This document shows positions 52,859-61,524 of a stretch of DNA of 64,000 nucleotides, one piece after another (the stretch's first letter is position 1; every line of letters begins with the position of its first letter). The notes beneath the pieces were generated by a model. It was given only the letters and a program-made list of their open reading frames with translations, was not told where the DNA came from and made no database searches. Source of the DNA: FEN-1219 sp964503125 (GTDB lineage: Bacteria; Pseudomonadota; Gammaproteobacteria; Steroidobacterales; Rariloculaceae); NCBI GenBank assembly GCA_964503125.1, contig CAZCZE010000016.1, positions 1 through 64,000 on the forward strand, written 5' to 3'. Both the position numbers and the translations under genes were made by a program.

Positions 52859-54046
52859 TCAGGCGAAGAGCTCGAGCAGCCGGTTGAGCCGGTCGATCCC
52901 GAGCGGCGTCGCGCGCAGCGCATCGTCGTCGGCCGCGAGCCAGCCGCGTGCGACGGCCGCGCGGCGCGCCGCGCCGATGGCGTCGAGCGGCTGGCCGGCG
53001 CGCGCCGCAAAGAGCTGCGCGTCGACGCCGTCGACGAGGCGCAGTGCGTTGAGCAGGAACTCGAGCGCGGCCTGCCGCGGCGCGTCGATGCGCTCGCGGC
53101 TCACGGCGGCCGGGCGCCCGGCCTGCTCGATGAACGTCCGCGGGTTGCGCGTCTTGGCGCGGCGTTCGATGGCGCCCTCCGCGGGCAGCGTGATCTTGCC
53201 GTGTGCGCCGGCCCCCACACCGAGGTAATCGCCGAAGCGCCAGTAATTGAGGTTGTGCAGGCAGCGCCGGCCCGGCCGTGCGTAAGCCGAGATTTCGTAG
53301 CGCTCGTAGCCTGCTGCCGCGAGCAGCGCCCGGCCCCGCTCTTCGACGTCGGCCACGACCTCGTCGTCGGGCAACCGTGGCGGCCGGCGCGCGAACGCAG
53401 TGTTCGGCTCGAGCGTGAGCTGATACCAAGAGAGGTGCGCCGGCGCGACCGCCAGCCCTTGCTGCAAGTCGGCGAGCTCGCCCTCGGCGCCGTCCTCGGG
53501 CAGGCCGTACATGAGATCGAGGTTGAGGTTGTCGAAGCCGGCGGCGCGCGCAGCTGCCACGGCAGCACGCGCGGCCGTGGCGTCATGCACGCGACCGAGC
53601 ACGCGCAGCTGGGCGTCGCGGAAGCTTTGCACGCCGATCGACAGTCGATTGACGCCGGCGGCGCGAAACGCGGCGAACCGCGCGGCGTCGGCGGCGCCGG
53701 GGTTGGCCTCGAGCGTGATCTCGGCATCGGGCGCGAGCTCGACCGTCGCGCGCACGCCGTCGAGCAGCCGCGCGATGGCCTCACCGGAGAACAGGCTCGG
53801 CGTGCCGCCGCCGATGAAGACGGCTTCGAGGGGGCGGCCGGCCACGAGCGGCGCTTCGCTGCGCAGGTCGCGCAACACGGCCTCGACGTACGCGACCTCG
53901 GCTACCGTGCCGCGCGTTTCGTAGGAATTGAAGTCGCAGTACGGGCACTTGCGCACGCACCACGGCAGGTGCACGTAGAGCGTCAGGGGCGGCAAGCCGG
54001 GGAAATGCAGGAGCCGCTGCTCGGCCGGCAGCGCGGCGGTGATCAT
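52859..54046 (-). CDS. hemW: Radical SAM heme chaperone HemW
   Basis: 395-residue radical SAM protein that carries heme for cytochrome maturation. The 4Fe-4S motif is C30-x3-C34-x2-C37 with F39 (WCVRKCPYCDF). FIGGGTPSLFS, ITLEANPG, LSIGVQSF and NLDLMYGLP follow, then the C-terminal HemN-like domain. It replaces older annotation as oxygen-independent coproporphyrinogen oxidase; the HemN-specific cysteine and residues for that activity are absent. It lies 10 bases downstream of the exported hypothetical gene. Confidence 0.95.
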   Translation of the reverse strand: MITAALPAEQRLLHFPGLPPLTLYVHLPWCVRKCPYCDFNSYETRGTVAEVAYVEAVLRDLRSEAPLVAGRPLEAVFIGGGTPSLFSGEAIARLLDGVRATVELAPDAEITLEANPGAADAARFAAFRAAGVNRLSIGVQSFRDAQLRVLGRVHDATAARAAVAAARAAGFDNLNLDLMYGLPEDGAEGELADLQQGLAVAPAHLSWYQLTLEPNTAFARRPPRLPDDEVVADVEERGRALLAAAGYERYEISAYARPGRRCLHNLNYWRFGDYLGVGAGAHGKITLPAEGAIERRAKTRNPRTFIEQAGRPAAVSRERIDAPRQAALEFLLNALRLVDGVDAQLFAARAGQPLDAIGAARRAAVARGWLAADDDALRATPLGIDRLNRLLELFA

Positions 54047-54056
54047 GGGGCGCCCG

Positions 54057-54533
54057 TCAGTCGTCGTCGCGAGCGCGGGCGCGGCGCCGCTCGAGCTCGC
54101 GCAGCATCTTCTCGCGCGCCTCGCTCTGTCGCTCCGCGCTTGCTTCCGGGCCGCGGTTCTCCGGCTCGTACTTCTTGCAATCGAGTGTCGCCCAGTCGAT
54201 CTGGCGGTCCTGGTCGAGGTAGTACATCGTCTCGTTGACGGCGTAGATGAAGTCGAGGCGCGTGCTCAGGGAATCGCGGACGGCCCGGATGTCGCGGTGC
54301 GTCATGTTGGTCGTCGGCCGGAAGCGCGCCGTGAACTCGCACTCGAAGAAGCTTTCGGAGCCGCGCAATTGTATGTCGGCTTGGCCCATGCGTCTCTCGA
54401 GGTTCGTCTCGCCCCAGTTCCAGCGAAAGTCGCTGCGCGGCAGGGTGTAGAGCCCGAATTGGGCAGCAGCGCCCGCCGCGAACAGCAGCGTCGCGGCCGG
54501 CGCCGCGAGCGCGAAAATTCTCGACGTTTTCAT
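54057..54533 (-). CDS. Exported hypothetical protein
   Basis: 158 residues, not recognised. It has a signal peptide (residues 1-25, LFAAGAAAQ) and a central segment with FRWNWGETNLERRMGQADIQ. A pair of cysteines (ESFFECEF and LDCKKYEPEN) could form a disulfide. An Arg/Glu-rich helical tail (ASAERQSEAREKMLREL) ends the protein. The ATG at 54533 gives the signal peptide; the frame is open 66 bases further. It is directly upstream of hemW. Confidence 0.7.
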   Translation of the reverse strand: MKTSRIFALAAPAATLLFAAGAAAQFGLYTLPRSDFRWNWGETNLERRMGQADIQLRGSESFFECEFTARFRPTTNMTHRDIRAVRDSLSTRLDFIYAVNETMYYLDQDRQIDWATLDCKKYEPENRGPEASAERQSEAREKMLRELERRRARARDDD

Positions 54534-54709
54534 AGCGAGCCTCCGTTGCCGACCGCGGCCCGGCCTACGATGCTGGCAGCCTCGGCGGGCGGCCGTCAAC
54601 AGCCGCTAGGCGCAAGCGTCGGAGCGGCGTGCGCGGTGGCCTCGCCGGCTCGAGTTCGCGGATAATGCGTCTCGAGCTCGATGCCTAGGTCGCGAGCGGA
54701 GCTAAGGAC

Positions 54710-55618
54710 ATGCACCATTTCATTCGCGCGGCGGACGTGAAACCGGCCCCGGCCTTTCCCCGTCATGCCTCGGGGTACCGACGCTTCGCGCTGTCCGACC
54801 GCTCCGTCGGCGCCGTCCATTCGGGCTGGGGGTCGTGTGAGCTCGACGCGGGCGGACGCATCGACCTGCACGTCCAGTCGTTCGAGAAGAGCTTCTTCGT
54901 GCTCGTGGGCAGTCCCGCGCTGATTCTCGACGGCCGCGGTTATCGATTGTCGCCGGGCGCCTGCGGCCTGATCCCCGTGGGCATGAAGCACGCCTGGCTC
55001 GGGCCGCCGAGCGGCACGGCCAAGTGGCTCGACATGAACGCGCCGTGCCCGAAAGGCGAGAACTTCGCCGACGACACGTATTTCTTGGGCCCGCCGCCGG
55101 CCGTCGCGATCGAGGATTTCGACATTCGCGATCCGTCGTCGCGGCACCTGTTCCGCATGGCCGACGACGACATCAAGGTCGATGCCGTGCGCACAGGGCT
55201 CAAAAAGGACGCGCCAAAAGTCTCGGCCAGCATGGCGACGGCGTTGCTCGTCTACAGCGGCATCTCGCTCAAGATGCTCGTCGATCAGCGGCTCGACGCG
55301 GCGCTGCACACCATGTTCATGGTCGAGTACGAGCCGAACGCCAACGCGCATCCGCACGACCATCCGCTCGAGGAGGCGTACTACGTCACGCACGGCGAGG
55401 TCGAAGCCTGGGCCGACGGTGAGAAGTACCTCATGAAAGCCGGCGACTTCCTCTGGGCCGGCGTCGGTTGCACGCACGCGTTCTACAACCGCAGCAACGG
55501 GACGGTCCGCTGGCTCGAGACGCAGTCGCCGCAGCCGCCGGCGCGTAACTCGTACCGGTGGGCGCGCGATTGGGAGTACGTGTCCGCGGAGCTCGAGCGC
55601 AAAGGAGTCGCCCAGTGA
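54710..55618 (+). CDS. Bicupin domain protein
   Basis: 302-residue protein with two cupin barrels. The first (about residues 45-115) has LHVQSFEKSFFVLVGSP but few metal residues. The second (about 195-275) has the metal motif ANAHPHDHPLEEAYYVTHGE and AGVGCTHAFYN, so it should bind a metal. The layout resembles two-cupin enzymes such as (S)-ureidoglycine aminohydrolase, though no purine-degradation genes are near, so I leave the substrate open. It overlaps the following SDR start (GTGA), suggesting a two-gene unit. Confidence 0.85.
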   Translation: MHHFIRAADVKPAPAFPRHASGYRRFALSDRSVGAVHSGWGSCELDAGGRIDLHVQSFEKSFFVLVGSPALILDGRGYRLSPGACGLIPVGMKHAWLGPPSGTAKWLDMNAPCPKGENFADDTYFLGPPPAVAIEDFDIRDPSSRHLFRMADDDIKVDAVRTGLKKDAPKVSASMATALLVYSGISLKMLVDQRLDAALHTMFMVEYEPNANAHPHDHPLEEAYYVTHGEVEAWADGEKYLMKAGDFLWAGVGCTHAFYNRSNGTVRWLETQSPQPPARNSYRWARDWEYVSAELERKGVAQ

Positions 55619-56313
55619 GCAAGGCCAGCGTCGTCGTCATCGGTGGAACGGGTGGCATCGGCTTCGCGATCGCGAAGTCCTACGCGGACCGCGGCGCCAG
55701 CGTCGTGATCACGGGCCGCGAGGCGAAGCGCACGGCCGGCGTGGCGGCCGAGATCGGCAGCAACGTGCGCGGCATCGCGCTCGACGTCGCCGAGCCCGAA
55801 ACGGCCGAGAAGGCGCTTGCCGACATCGGCCACGTCGACCACCTGGCGCTCGTCGCCGTCGAACGCGACTACAACAGCGCACGCGACTACGACATCGCGC
55901 GCGCGCGGCGCATCGTCACGATGAAGCTCATCGGTTACACCGAGGTCGCCCACACGCTCTATCCGCGCATGGGTGCGGGAGCGTCGGCGGTTTTGTTCGG
56001 CGGCCTCGCGAGCGAGCGCCCCTACCCCGGCTCGACCTCGATCACGACCGTCAACGGCGCCGTGAGCAGCCTCATCCGCACGCTCGCCGTCGAGCTCGCG
56101 CCCGTGCGCTTCAACGCCATCCACCCCGGCATCATCTCCGACAGCCCGGCGTGGAAGGACAAGAAAGAAGCCATCGCCAACATCGAGAAGCGCACGCCGG
56201 GCGGCCGGCTCGCCACGACCGAGGACGTCGTCGGCGCCGTGGAGTTCCTGTTCGCGAACCGCGGCGTCAACGGTATCAACCTCGTCATCGACGGCGGCTG
56301 GCTGCTGACCTGA
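55615..56313 (+). CDS. SDR family protein lacking the catalytic Tyr/Lys
   Basis: 232-residue Rossmann-fold protein. It has GGTGGIGFAIAKSYA as a dinucleotide-binding motif near residue 10. The region where the Tyr-x3-Lys pair is expected reads SITTVNGAVSSL, so both residues seem missing. The FNAIHPGIISDSP and INLVIDGGWLLT ends are typical of SDRs. It may bind a nucleotide without catalysing reduction. The GTG at 55615 overlaps the bicupin stop and has AAAGGAG upstream. Its 3' end is duplicated downstream. Confidence 0.85.
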   Translation: MSKASVVVIGGTGGIGFAIAKSYADRGASVVITGREAKRTAGVAAEIGSNVRGIALDVAEPETAEKALADIGHVDHLALVAVERDYNSARDYDIARARRIVTMKLIGYTEVAHTLYPRMGAGASAVLFGGLASERPYPGSTSITTVNGAVSSLIRTLAVELAPVRFNAIHPGIISDSPAWKDKKEAIANIEKRTPGGRLATTEDVVGAVEFLFANRGVNGINLVIDGGWLLT

Positions 56314-56450
56314 CGCTCGGCCGGCCGGATAGCATCAACAAGTGGCGACAAGCGCGCCGCATCCTGTCGATCGGTTTGTTTCTCGCGATCAACGGCGCGC
56401 GACTACAGGCCGACCGGATCGAGGCAATCCGGACGACTCTTGCGCTAGCG

Positions 56451-56523
56451 GCCAACGCCATCAACCTCGCATCGACGGCGGTTGGCCGCTGACCTGACGC
56501 TCCGCCAGCCGGATCGCATCGAC
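56451..56523 (+). pseudogene. Relic copy of the SDR 3' end
   Basis: About 74 bases here repeat 56266-56338 (the last 47 bases of the SDR gene plus the following 25), with roughly 64 positions matching by hand alignment. A one-base deletion puts the end out of frame. It looks like the remnant of a second SDR copy or a local tandem duplication. Confidence 0.6.
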
Positions 56524-56579
56524 CGGTGCGCGGTTCTTCCTATGCTCGGACACGTCGCCCCTCCAGGGATCGTCAAGCG

Positions 56580-56618
56580 GGTTGTCAATCCGACGGGTTT
56601 TGACAACCAGGTTGTCAA
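56580..56618. promoter_or_regulatory. Perfect palindrome with an extra half-site, candidate operator
   Basis: TTGACAACC-A-GGTTGTCAA (56600-56618) is a perfect 9+1+9 palindrome. The same GGTTGTCAA half-site occurs at 56580-56588, 21 bases from one arm to the next. This arrangement is typical of a dimeric repressor operator with a secondary site. It also provides TTGACA -35-like hexamers on both strands. The regulator is not in the window. Confidence 0.6.
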
Positions 56619-56881
56619 TCGCGCGAAGAGGACCATCACACCTCTGTGTCGGCCGCCCGCTGTGAGCAACGGTCGCGCAGGCCCGCGCGGGCCCGAGGCC
56701 GGCGGCGCTCGGCGTCCCGAAACCGGAACGCACTGAGCGATCGTGGGACACCTCAGCGCCCGAATAAGCTACCGCCAGGCGGCCCTGTTCGCCTCATATC
56801 GGGGCGGCATCGCGCCGCGTAGTCCGCCAACGGTCATGGCATAGCCGTTGCATCACCGGGCGAGCGCAAGAGGGAACGCTC

Positions 56882-59416
56882 ATGGATCAACGCACCCCGC
56901 AGTCACTGCAGTCACCGCACCCACCGGCACGCGCGCCGGCCCGTGGCCGTTTCGCGGCCGTGCTCGACGGCTTGAGCCGCGATGTCCACTACGCTAGCCG
57001 CACGCTGCTGCGCGCGCCGGTCGCGGCCGCGACGATCGTCGTGACGGTAAGCCTCGGCCTTGGGCTCGTGGCTGCCGTGTTCACGATCTTGAATTCGATG
57101 ATCTTCCGCGCGGACGAGGTCCGCAACCCCCACGAGCTGTTCGGCATCGAGCGGCCGAGCGGGACGCCCGAGCGCTTCACGCGCGACCAGTACGAAGCGC
57201 TGCTGCGCGACACGGATATTTTCGTCGACGCGTTCGCGACCACCGCGGACGTGCAAGCGTGGATCGAGGGCGTGCGCCGCGAGGGCCGTCTCGTCACGGG
57301 CAATTTCTTCGCCATGCTCGGCGTGAGCGCCTGGCGCGGCCGTGCGTTCACACCGGCCGACGACGAGCCGGGCCGCCCGCCCGTGATCGTGCTGAGCCAT
57401 CGCTCGTGGGTGCAGCGTTTCGGCAGCGATCCCGGCGTCGTCGGCCGCACCTACCGAGTCAACGGCACGTCGTTCGAGGTCATCGGCATCATGCCGGAGC
57501 GCTTCCGCGGGCTCGAGATCCTCGCTGCGCCCGACTTCTGGGCGCCGCTCTCGACGATCGGCTTGGTGCCGAATGTCGGTGAAGGCGGCCAAGCATCCAA
57601 CGATGTCAACGTCGTGGGCCGGCTCGGGCCCGAGGTGTCGACCGGCCAGGCGCTCGCGCAGCTCGTCGCGTGGGACGCGTCGCAGCTCGCCGTCGAGGAG
57701 CGCGCCGGCGACCCGCCCACCGCGAGCCTCGTGCTGACGCCAAGGGCCGGCACCGTGCCGCGGCCGGCCGAGGCCCTGGCGGTCTTCATGCCCCTGTTTT
57801 TCGCATTCGGCCTGATTCTCCTGATCGGCTGCGCGAACGTGGCAAACTTGCTGCTCGCGCGCTTGGTGACGCGCCAGCGCGAGATCGGTATCCGGCTCGC
57901 GATCGGCGCCTCGCGCCGCCGCGTGGTGTGGCAGCTGCTCACCGAGAGCCTGCTGCTCGCGCTCATCGCCGCCGCGCTCGCGTTCGGCATTTCGCGTGTC
58001 GTGCTCAACGGCATCGTGTACGCCATCACGACGAGCTTCCCGCCGGACATCGGCAACCTGCGTATGGTCGCGCCGGCCGCGGACTGGCGCGTCGCGGTGT
58101 TCCTCGTGCTCGCGGCGCTGGCCTCGACGGTGCTGTTCGCGCTCGGGCCCGCGTTGCGTGCCACACGCTTGCAGGTGGCGCGAGTGATGCACGGCCAACT
58201 GCTCGGCGGCGGCCGTCCCGGCCGCGCGCGCGACGTGCTCGTCGCGCTACAGGTGACGGGCTCCGTGCTGCTCTTGATCTGCGCCGCGATTTTCCTCCGC
58301 AGCTCGTGGGCGGCCGCGACGCGCGACTCCGGCCTGCGAACGGCCGACGTCGTCAACGTGAGCGTGCTCGACGAAGGCAAGCGCGCGGCGATTCTCGAGA
58401 CGGTGCGCGGCGACCCGGCCGTCGCCGCGGTCGCGGCCTCGTGGCCCGGTTTCTTCGGCGGCGTACCGGCCTATGGCGAGGGTGCGAGCGGCAAGCAGGT
58501 CGTCCGGTACCAGTTCGTCTCGCCGGAATACTTCGGCGTGCTCGACATCGACGTCGTGCGCGGTCGCGGCTTCAACGACACCGAGCGCAGCCCCAACGAG
58601 GCGGTCGCCCTCGTCTCCGAAACCGTGGCGCGCGAGCTGTGGCCCGGCAGTGAGGCGATCGGGCAGTCGCTGCGCGTGGAGCCGGATCCGACGATCGGGC
58701 GGCCCGAGTCCGCTCCGCCGCTCGAAGCGCAGACCACCGATGACCCGCTGCTGCAGGCGCGCACGGCCGTCGTCATCGGGGTGACGCGCGACGTGGCCGG
58801 CTTCCAGATCGGCGGTATGCGGCTCGGCGGCGCCGGCGTCTACATGCCGATGGACGCCGACGTGGCGAGCACGGTGCTGGTCACGCGCGTGCGCGGGGAT
58901 GCCGGCGTCGCGCGTCGCGAACTCGTCGATCGGTTGGCCGCGATCGACCCCAACATGGCGGAGGTCTCGATGCTCGAGACGCTCGTGCAGATCGACACGT
59001 ATATTCTCGGGACCTCGTTCTGGCTCACGCTCGTGCTCGGCTCGCTGGCATTGCTGTTGACGCTGTCGGGCTTGTTCAGCGTGCTGTCGTATCTCGTCGA
59101 GCAGCGCACGCGTGAGATCGGCGTGCGCATGGCGCTCGGGGCGAGTGCGCGCAGCATCGGCGCGCTCGTTTTGTGGCAGTCGGCGAAGCCGGTCGGCATC
59201 GGTGTGGTGGTAGGCAGCGTCCTCACGATTGGGCTCAGCGCTGCGCTGCTCGCGACGCCCGCGGCCGAGCAGATCGGGGCGACCGCGCAGCTCTACGATC
59301 CCATCGCTTACGGCGCGAGCCTGCTCTTGATCGTGGCGGCGTGCGCGGGTGCGGCGCTGGCGCCCGCGTTGCGCGCGGGCCGCGTCAATCCGCTCGCGGC
59401 CTTGCGGCAGGATTGA
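56882..59416 (+). CDS. ADOP-type orphan ABC transporter permease (second copy)
   Basis: 844-residue membrane protein of the same two-unit FtsX/MacB layout as the gene at 18990-21494. The first helix begins DVHYASRTLLRAPVAAATI, then a periplasmic domain with LVTGNFFAMLGVSAWRGRAF. The core helices (about 295-420) include LLARLVTRQREIGIRLAIGA. A second periplasmic domain and final helices (QRTREIGVRMALGASA) follow. No ATPase or adaptor is nearby. The start is ATG with AGAGGG in a potential hairpin loop. It is convergent with pgl. Confidence 0.9.
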   Translation: MDQRTPQSLQSPHPPARAPARGRFAAVLDGLSRDVHYASRTLLRAPVAAATIVVTVSLGLGLVAAVFTILNSMIFRADEVRNPHELFGIERPSGTPERFTRDQYEALLRDTDIFVDAFATTADVQAWIEGVRREGRLVTGNFFAMLGVSAWRGRAFTPADDEPGRPPVIVLSHRSWVQRFGSDPGVVGRTYRVNGTSFEVIGIMPERFRGLEILAAPDFWAPLSTIGLVPNVGEGGQASNDVNVVGRLGPEVSTGQALAQLVAWDASQLAVEERAGDPPTASLVLTPRAGTVPRPAEALAVFMPLFFAFGLILLIGCANVANLLLARLVTRQREIGIRLAIGASRRRVVWQLLTESLLLALIAAALAFGISRVVLNGIVYAITTSFPPDIGNLRMVAPAADWRVAVFLVLAALASTVLFALGPALRATRLQVARVMHGQLLGGGRPGRARDVLVALQVTGSVLLLICAAIFLRSSWAAATRDSGLRTADVVNVSVLDEGKRAAILETVRGDPAVAAVAASWPGFFGGVPAYGEGASGKQVVRYQFVSPEYFGVLDIDVVRGRGFNDTERSPNEAVALVSETVARELWPGSEAIGQSLRVEPDPTIGRPESAPPLEAQTTDDPLLQARTAVVIGVTRDVAGFQIGGMRLGGAGVYMPMDADVASTVLVTRVRGDAGVARRELVDRLAAIDPNMAEVSMLETLVQIDTYILGTSFWLTLVLGSLALLLTLSGLFSVLSYLVEQRTREIGVRMALGASARSIGALVLWQSAKPVGIGVVVGSVLTIGLSAALLATPAAEQIGATAQLYDPIAYGASLLLIVAACAGAALAPALRAGRVNPLAALRQD

Positions 59417-59444
59417 TCGGGATCCTGCCTCGTCTCGGCGGCGC

Positions 59445-60149
59445 TCATGGCTCCGCGGCGGCGCGATCGGCTATGACCCGTGCCCCGGCGCGGCGCACGC
59501 GGCTGCCCACGATCGCGGGGTCGGCCGCGAGAAGCCCGGCCAGGGCCGCGCGCTTGTCGCGACCCGTCACGAGCCAGACGATGCTGCGCGCGGCGTTGAT
59601 CGTCGCAAGGGTCAGCGTCATGCGCGGCCAGCCGGCCGCCGCCGGCGCGAGCGCGACCGTGGGTGTCACGCAGTCGAGGTTCGCTTCGGCGTAGAGCGAC
59701 GCCGTATGCCCGTCGGCTCCGAGCCCGAGCTGCACGACGTCGATGACGGGCGGCGCTCCCGCGAGGGCCGCGAGCGTGGCCGCGTAGCGGCGCGCGCCGT
59801 CGCGCGCGTCGGGCGCATCGACGGGCATCCACTGAAAGATCTCGGGTCGCCGCGCCGCGAGCGCGCCGAACGCGCGCGCCACGCGCACCGCGTTGCGCTC
59901 GTCGCCGCGGGGCGCGAAGCGCTCGTCGACCTGCACGATCGCGATCGCGTCCCACGGCAGCGCAGCGGCGGCGAGACGCATGAACGCGTCGAGCGGCGTG
60001 CGGCCGCCGCTCACGGCGAGCGTCGCGCGGCCGCGCGCGGCGACGGCAGCCGCGACCTCGGCCGCGATGCACTCGGCACCGCGCTCGGCGACGGCGTCGG
60101 CGTCGGCGAGCACCTCGAGCTCGAGCGACGCCGTGGCGTCAGGAGTCAT
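59445..60149 (-). CDS. pgl: 6-phosphogluconolactonase
   Basis: 234-residue enzyme of the glucosamine-6-phosphate isomerase/lactonase fold, second step of the oxidative pentose phosphate pathway. It has TLAVSGGRTPLDAFMRL, IVQVDERFAP and the signature LGLGADGHTASLY. The start at 60149 overlaps the zwf end by 11 bases, so the gnd-zwf-pgl genes are probably co-translated. It is convergent with the permease gene. Confidence 0.94.
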   Translation of the reverse strand: MTPDATASLELEVLADADAVAERGAECIAAEVAAAVAARGRATLAVSGGRTPLDAFMRLAAAALPWDAIAIVQVDERFAPRGDERNAVRVARAFGALAARRPEIFQWMPVDAPDARDGARRYAATLAALAGAPPVIDVVQLGLGADGHTASLYAEANLDCVTPTVALAPAAAGWPRMTLTLATINAARSIVWLVTGRDKRAALAGLLAADPAIVGSRVRRAGARVIADRAAAEP

Positions 60150-61524
60150 CGAGCGCTCGCCACGCGTCCGGCGGCGCGATGAGCGCGTCGGCGGCTTGCG
60201 GCCCCGCGCTGCCGGGCTCGTAGAGCTCCGGCGGGTCGCGCGCGCCGAGCAGCGAGTCGACGATGCGCCACGCCTCGAGCACACCGTCGTCGCGCGCGAA
60301 CAGCGAGCGGTCGCCGACGAGCGCCGCACCGATGAGCCGCTCGTAGGGGCCGAGCTCCTCGGCGCTCGCGTTGCAAACGAAGAGCTCGAGGGCGCGGCCC
60401 GTCATCGCGGCGCCGGGCCGCTTCGCCGACGCGCCGAGCGCGATGGCCACGCGGTCGGGGCCGAGCCGAAAGCGAAGATAGTTCGGCGCCGGCACCTCGC
60501 CGGGAAACACCCGCTGCGGCGGCCGGTTGAGCGTCACGAGCACCTCGGTGGCCGTCGCGCTCAAGCGCTTGCCGGCGCGCAGGTAGAACGGCACGCCGGC
60601 CCAGCGCCACGAGTCGATATGGAGGCGCAGCGCGGCGTACGTCTCGACGTTCGAATCGGACGCGACACCGGGCTCGGCGCGATAGCCGCGGTATTGGCCG
60701 CGCACGACATCGGCCGGCGTCGCCGTGCGGATGGCCTTGAACACCTTCGTCTTCTCGTCGAGCAGCGCGTCGGCGTCGGCCCCGACGGGCGGCTCCATAG
60801 CGAGGTGCGCCACGACTTGCAGCAGGTGGTTCTGCACGACGTCGCGAATCGCGCCGAGCTCCTCGTAGAGCTTGCCGCGCGTTTCGACGCCGAACCTCTC
60901 GGCCATCGTGACTTCCACGTGGTCGACGTAGTGGCGGTTCAAGATCGGCTCGAGGAACGCGTTGGCGAACCGGAAATACAGCAGGTTCTGCACCGACTCC
61001 TTGCCGAGGTAATGGTCGATGCGAAAGACGGAGCTCTCGGGGAAGCTGCGATGCAGCGCGTCGTTGAGCGCGACGGCCGAGGCGAGGTCGCGGCCGAACG
61101 GCTTTTCGACGACGACGCTCGCGCCGTCCGCGCAGCCCGACGTCCGCAGGTGCTCGGCCACGATCGCGAACAGGCTCGGCGGCAGCGCGAGGTAGTGGAG
61201 CGGCCGCGCGGCGGCGCCGAGCGCGGCGCGCAGATCACGGAACGTGGCCGGGTCGCGGTAATCCCCGTGGACGTAGTGCAGCAGCTCGACGAAGCGCGCG
61301 TAGGCCGCCTCGTCGAGGCCGCCCGGGCTCCGCTCGAGGCTATCGCGGATGCGCTCGCGCAGGCGCTCGAGGCTGAAGCCCTCGCGCGCCACGCCGACCA
61401 CGGGCACGCCGAACGCGCCGCGGCGGATCAGGTCCTGGAGCGCCGGGAAGATTTTCTTGTGCGCGAGATCGCCCGTGGCGCCGAACAGCACCAGCGCGTC
61501 AGCCGGCGGCGCGGTGACGCTCAC
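60139..61524 (-). CDS. zwf: Glucose-6-phosphate 1-dehydrogenase
   Basis: 461-residue enzyme oxidising glucose 6-phosphate with NADP+ (or NAD+). It has FGATGDLAHKKIFPAL (nucleotide fold, residues about 12-27), VVVEKPFGRDLASA and the active-site RIDHYLGKESVQNLL near residue 170. The C-terminal domain follows, with FYLRAGKRLSATATEV. The start is GTG at 61524 in a GTGA overlap with the gnd stop. It is somewhat shorter than E. coli Zwf (491). Confidence 0.95.
   Translation of the reverse strand: MSVTAPPADALVLFGATGDLAHKKIFPALQDLIRRGAFGVPVVGVAREGFSLERLRERIRDSLERSPGGLDEAAYARFVELLHYVHGDYRDPATFRDLRAALGAAARPLHYLALPPSLFAIVAEHLRTSGCADGASVVVEKPFGRDLASAVALNDALHRSFPESSVFRIDHYLGKESVQNLLYFRFANAFLEPILNRHYVDHVEVTMAERFGVETRGKLYEELGAIRDVVQNHLLQVVAHLAMEPPVGADADALLDEKTKVFKAIRTATPADVVRGQYRGYRAEPGVASDSNVETYAALRLHIDSWRWAGVPFYLRAGKRLSATATEVLVTLNRPPQRVFPGEVPAPNYLRFRLGPDRVAIALGASAKRPGAAMTGRALELFVCNASAEELGPYERLIGAALVGDRSLFARDDGVLEAWRIVDSLLGARDPPELYEPGSAGPQAADALIAPPDAWRALDDS

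Larger units (their letters stand above)
56314..56881. other. Intergenic region before the second orphan permease
   Basis: 568 bases with no intact gene. It holds the SDR relic, the 19-bp palindrome with an extra half-site (56580-56618), and 250 further bases in which I see nothing definite. Just before the permease ATG, GAGCG (56862-56866) and CGCTC (56877-56881) can pair, placing an AGAGGG ribosome-binding site in the loop. Confidence 0.6.
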
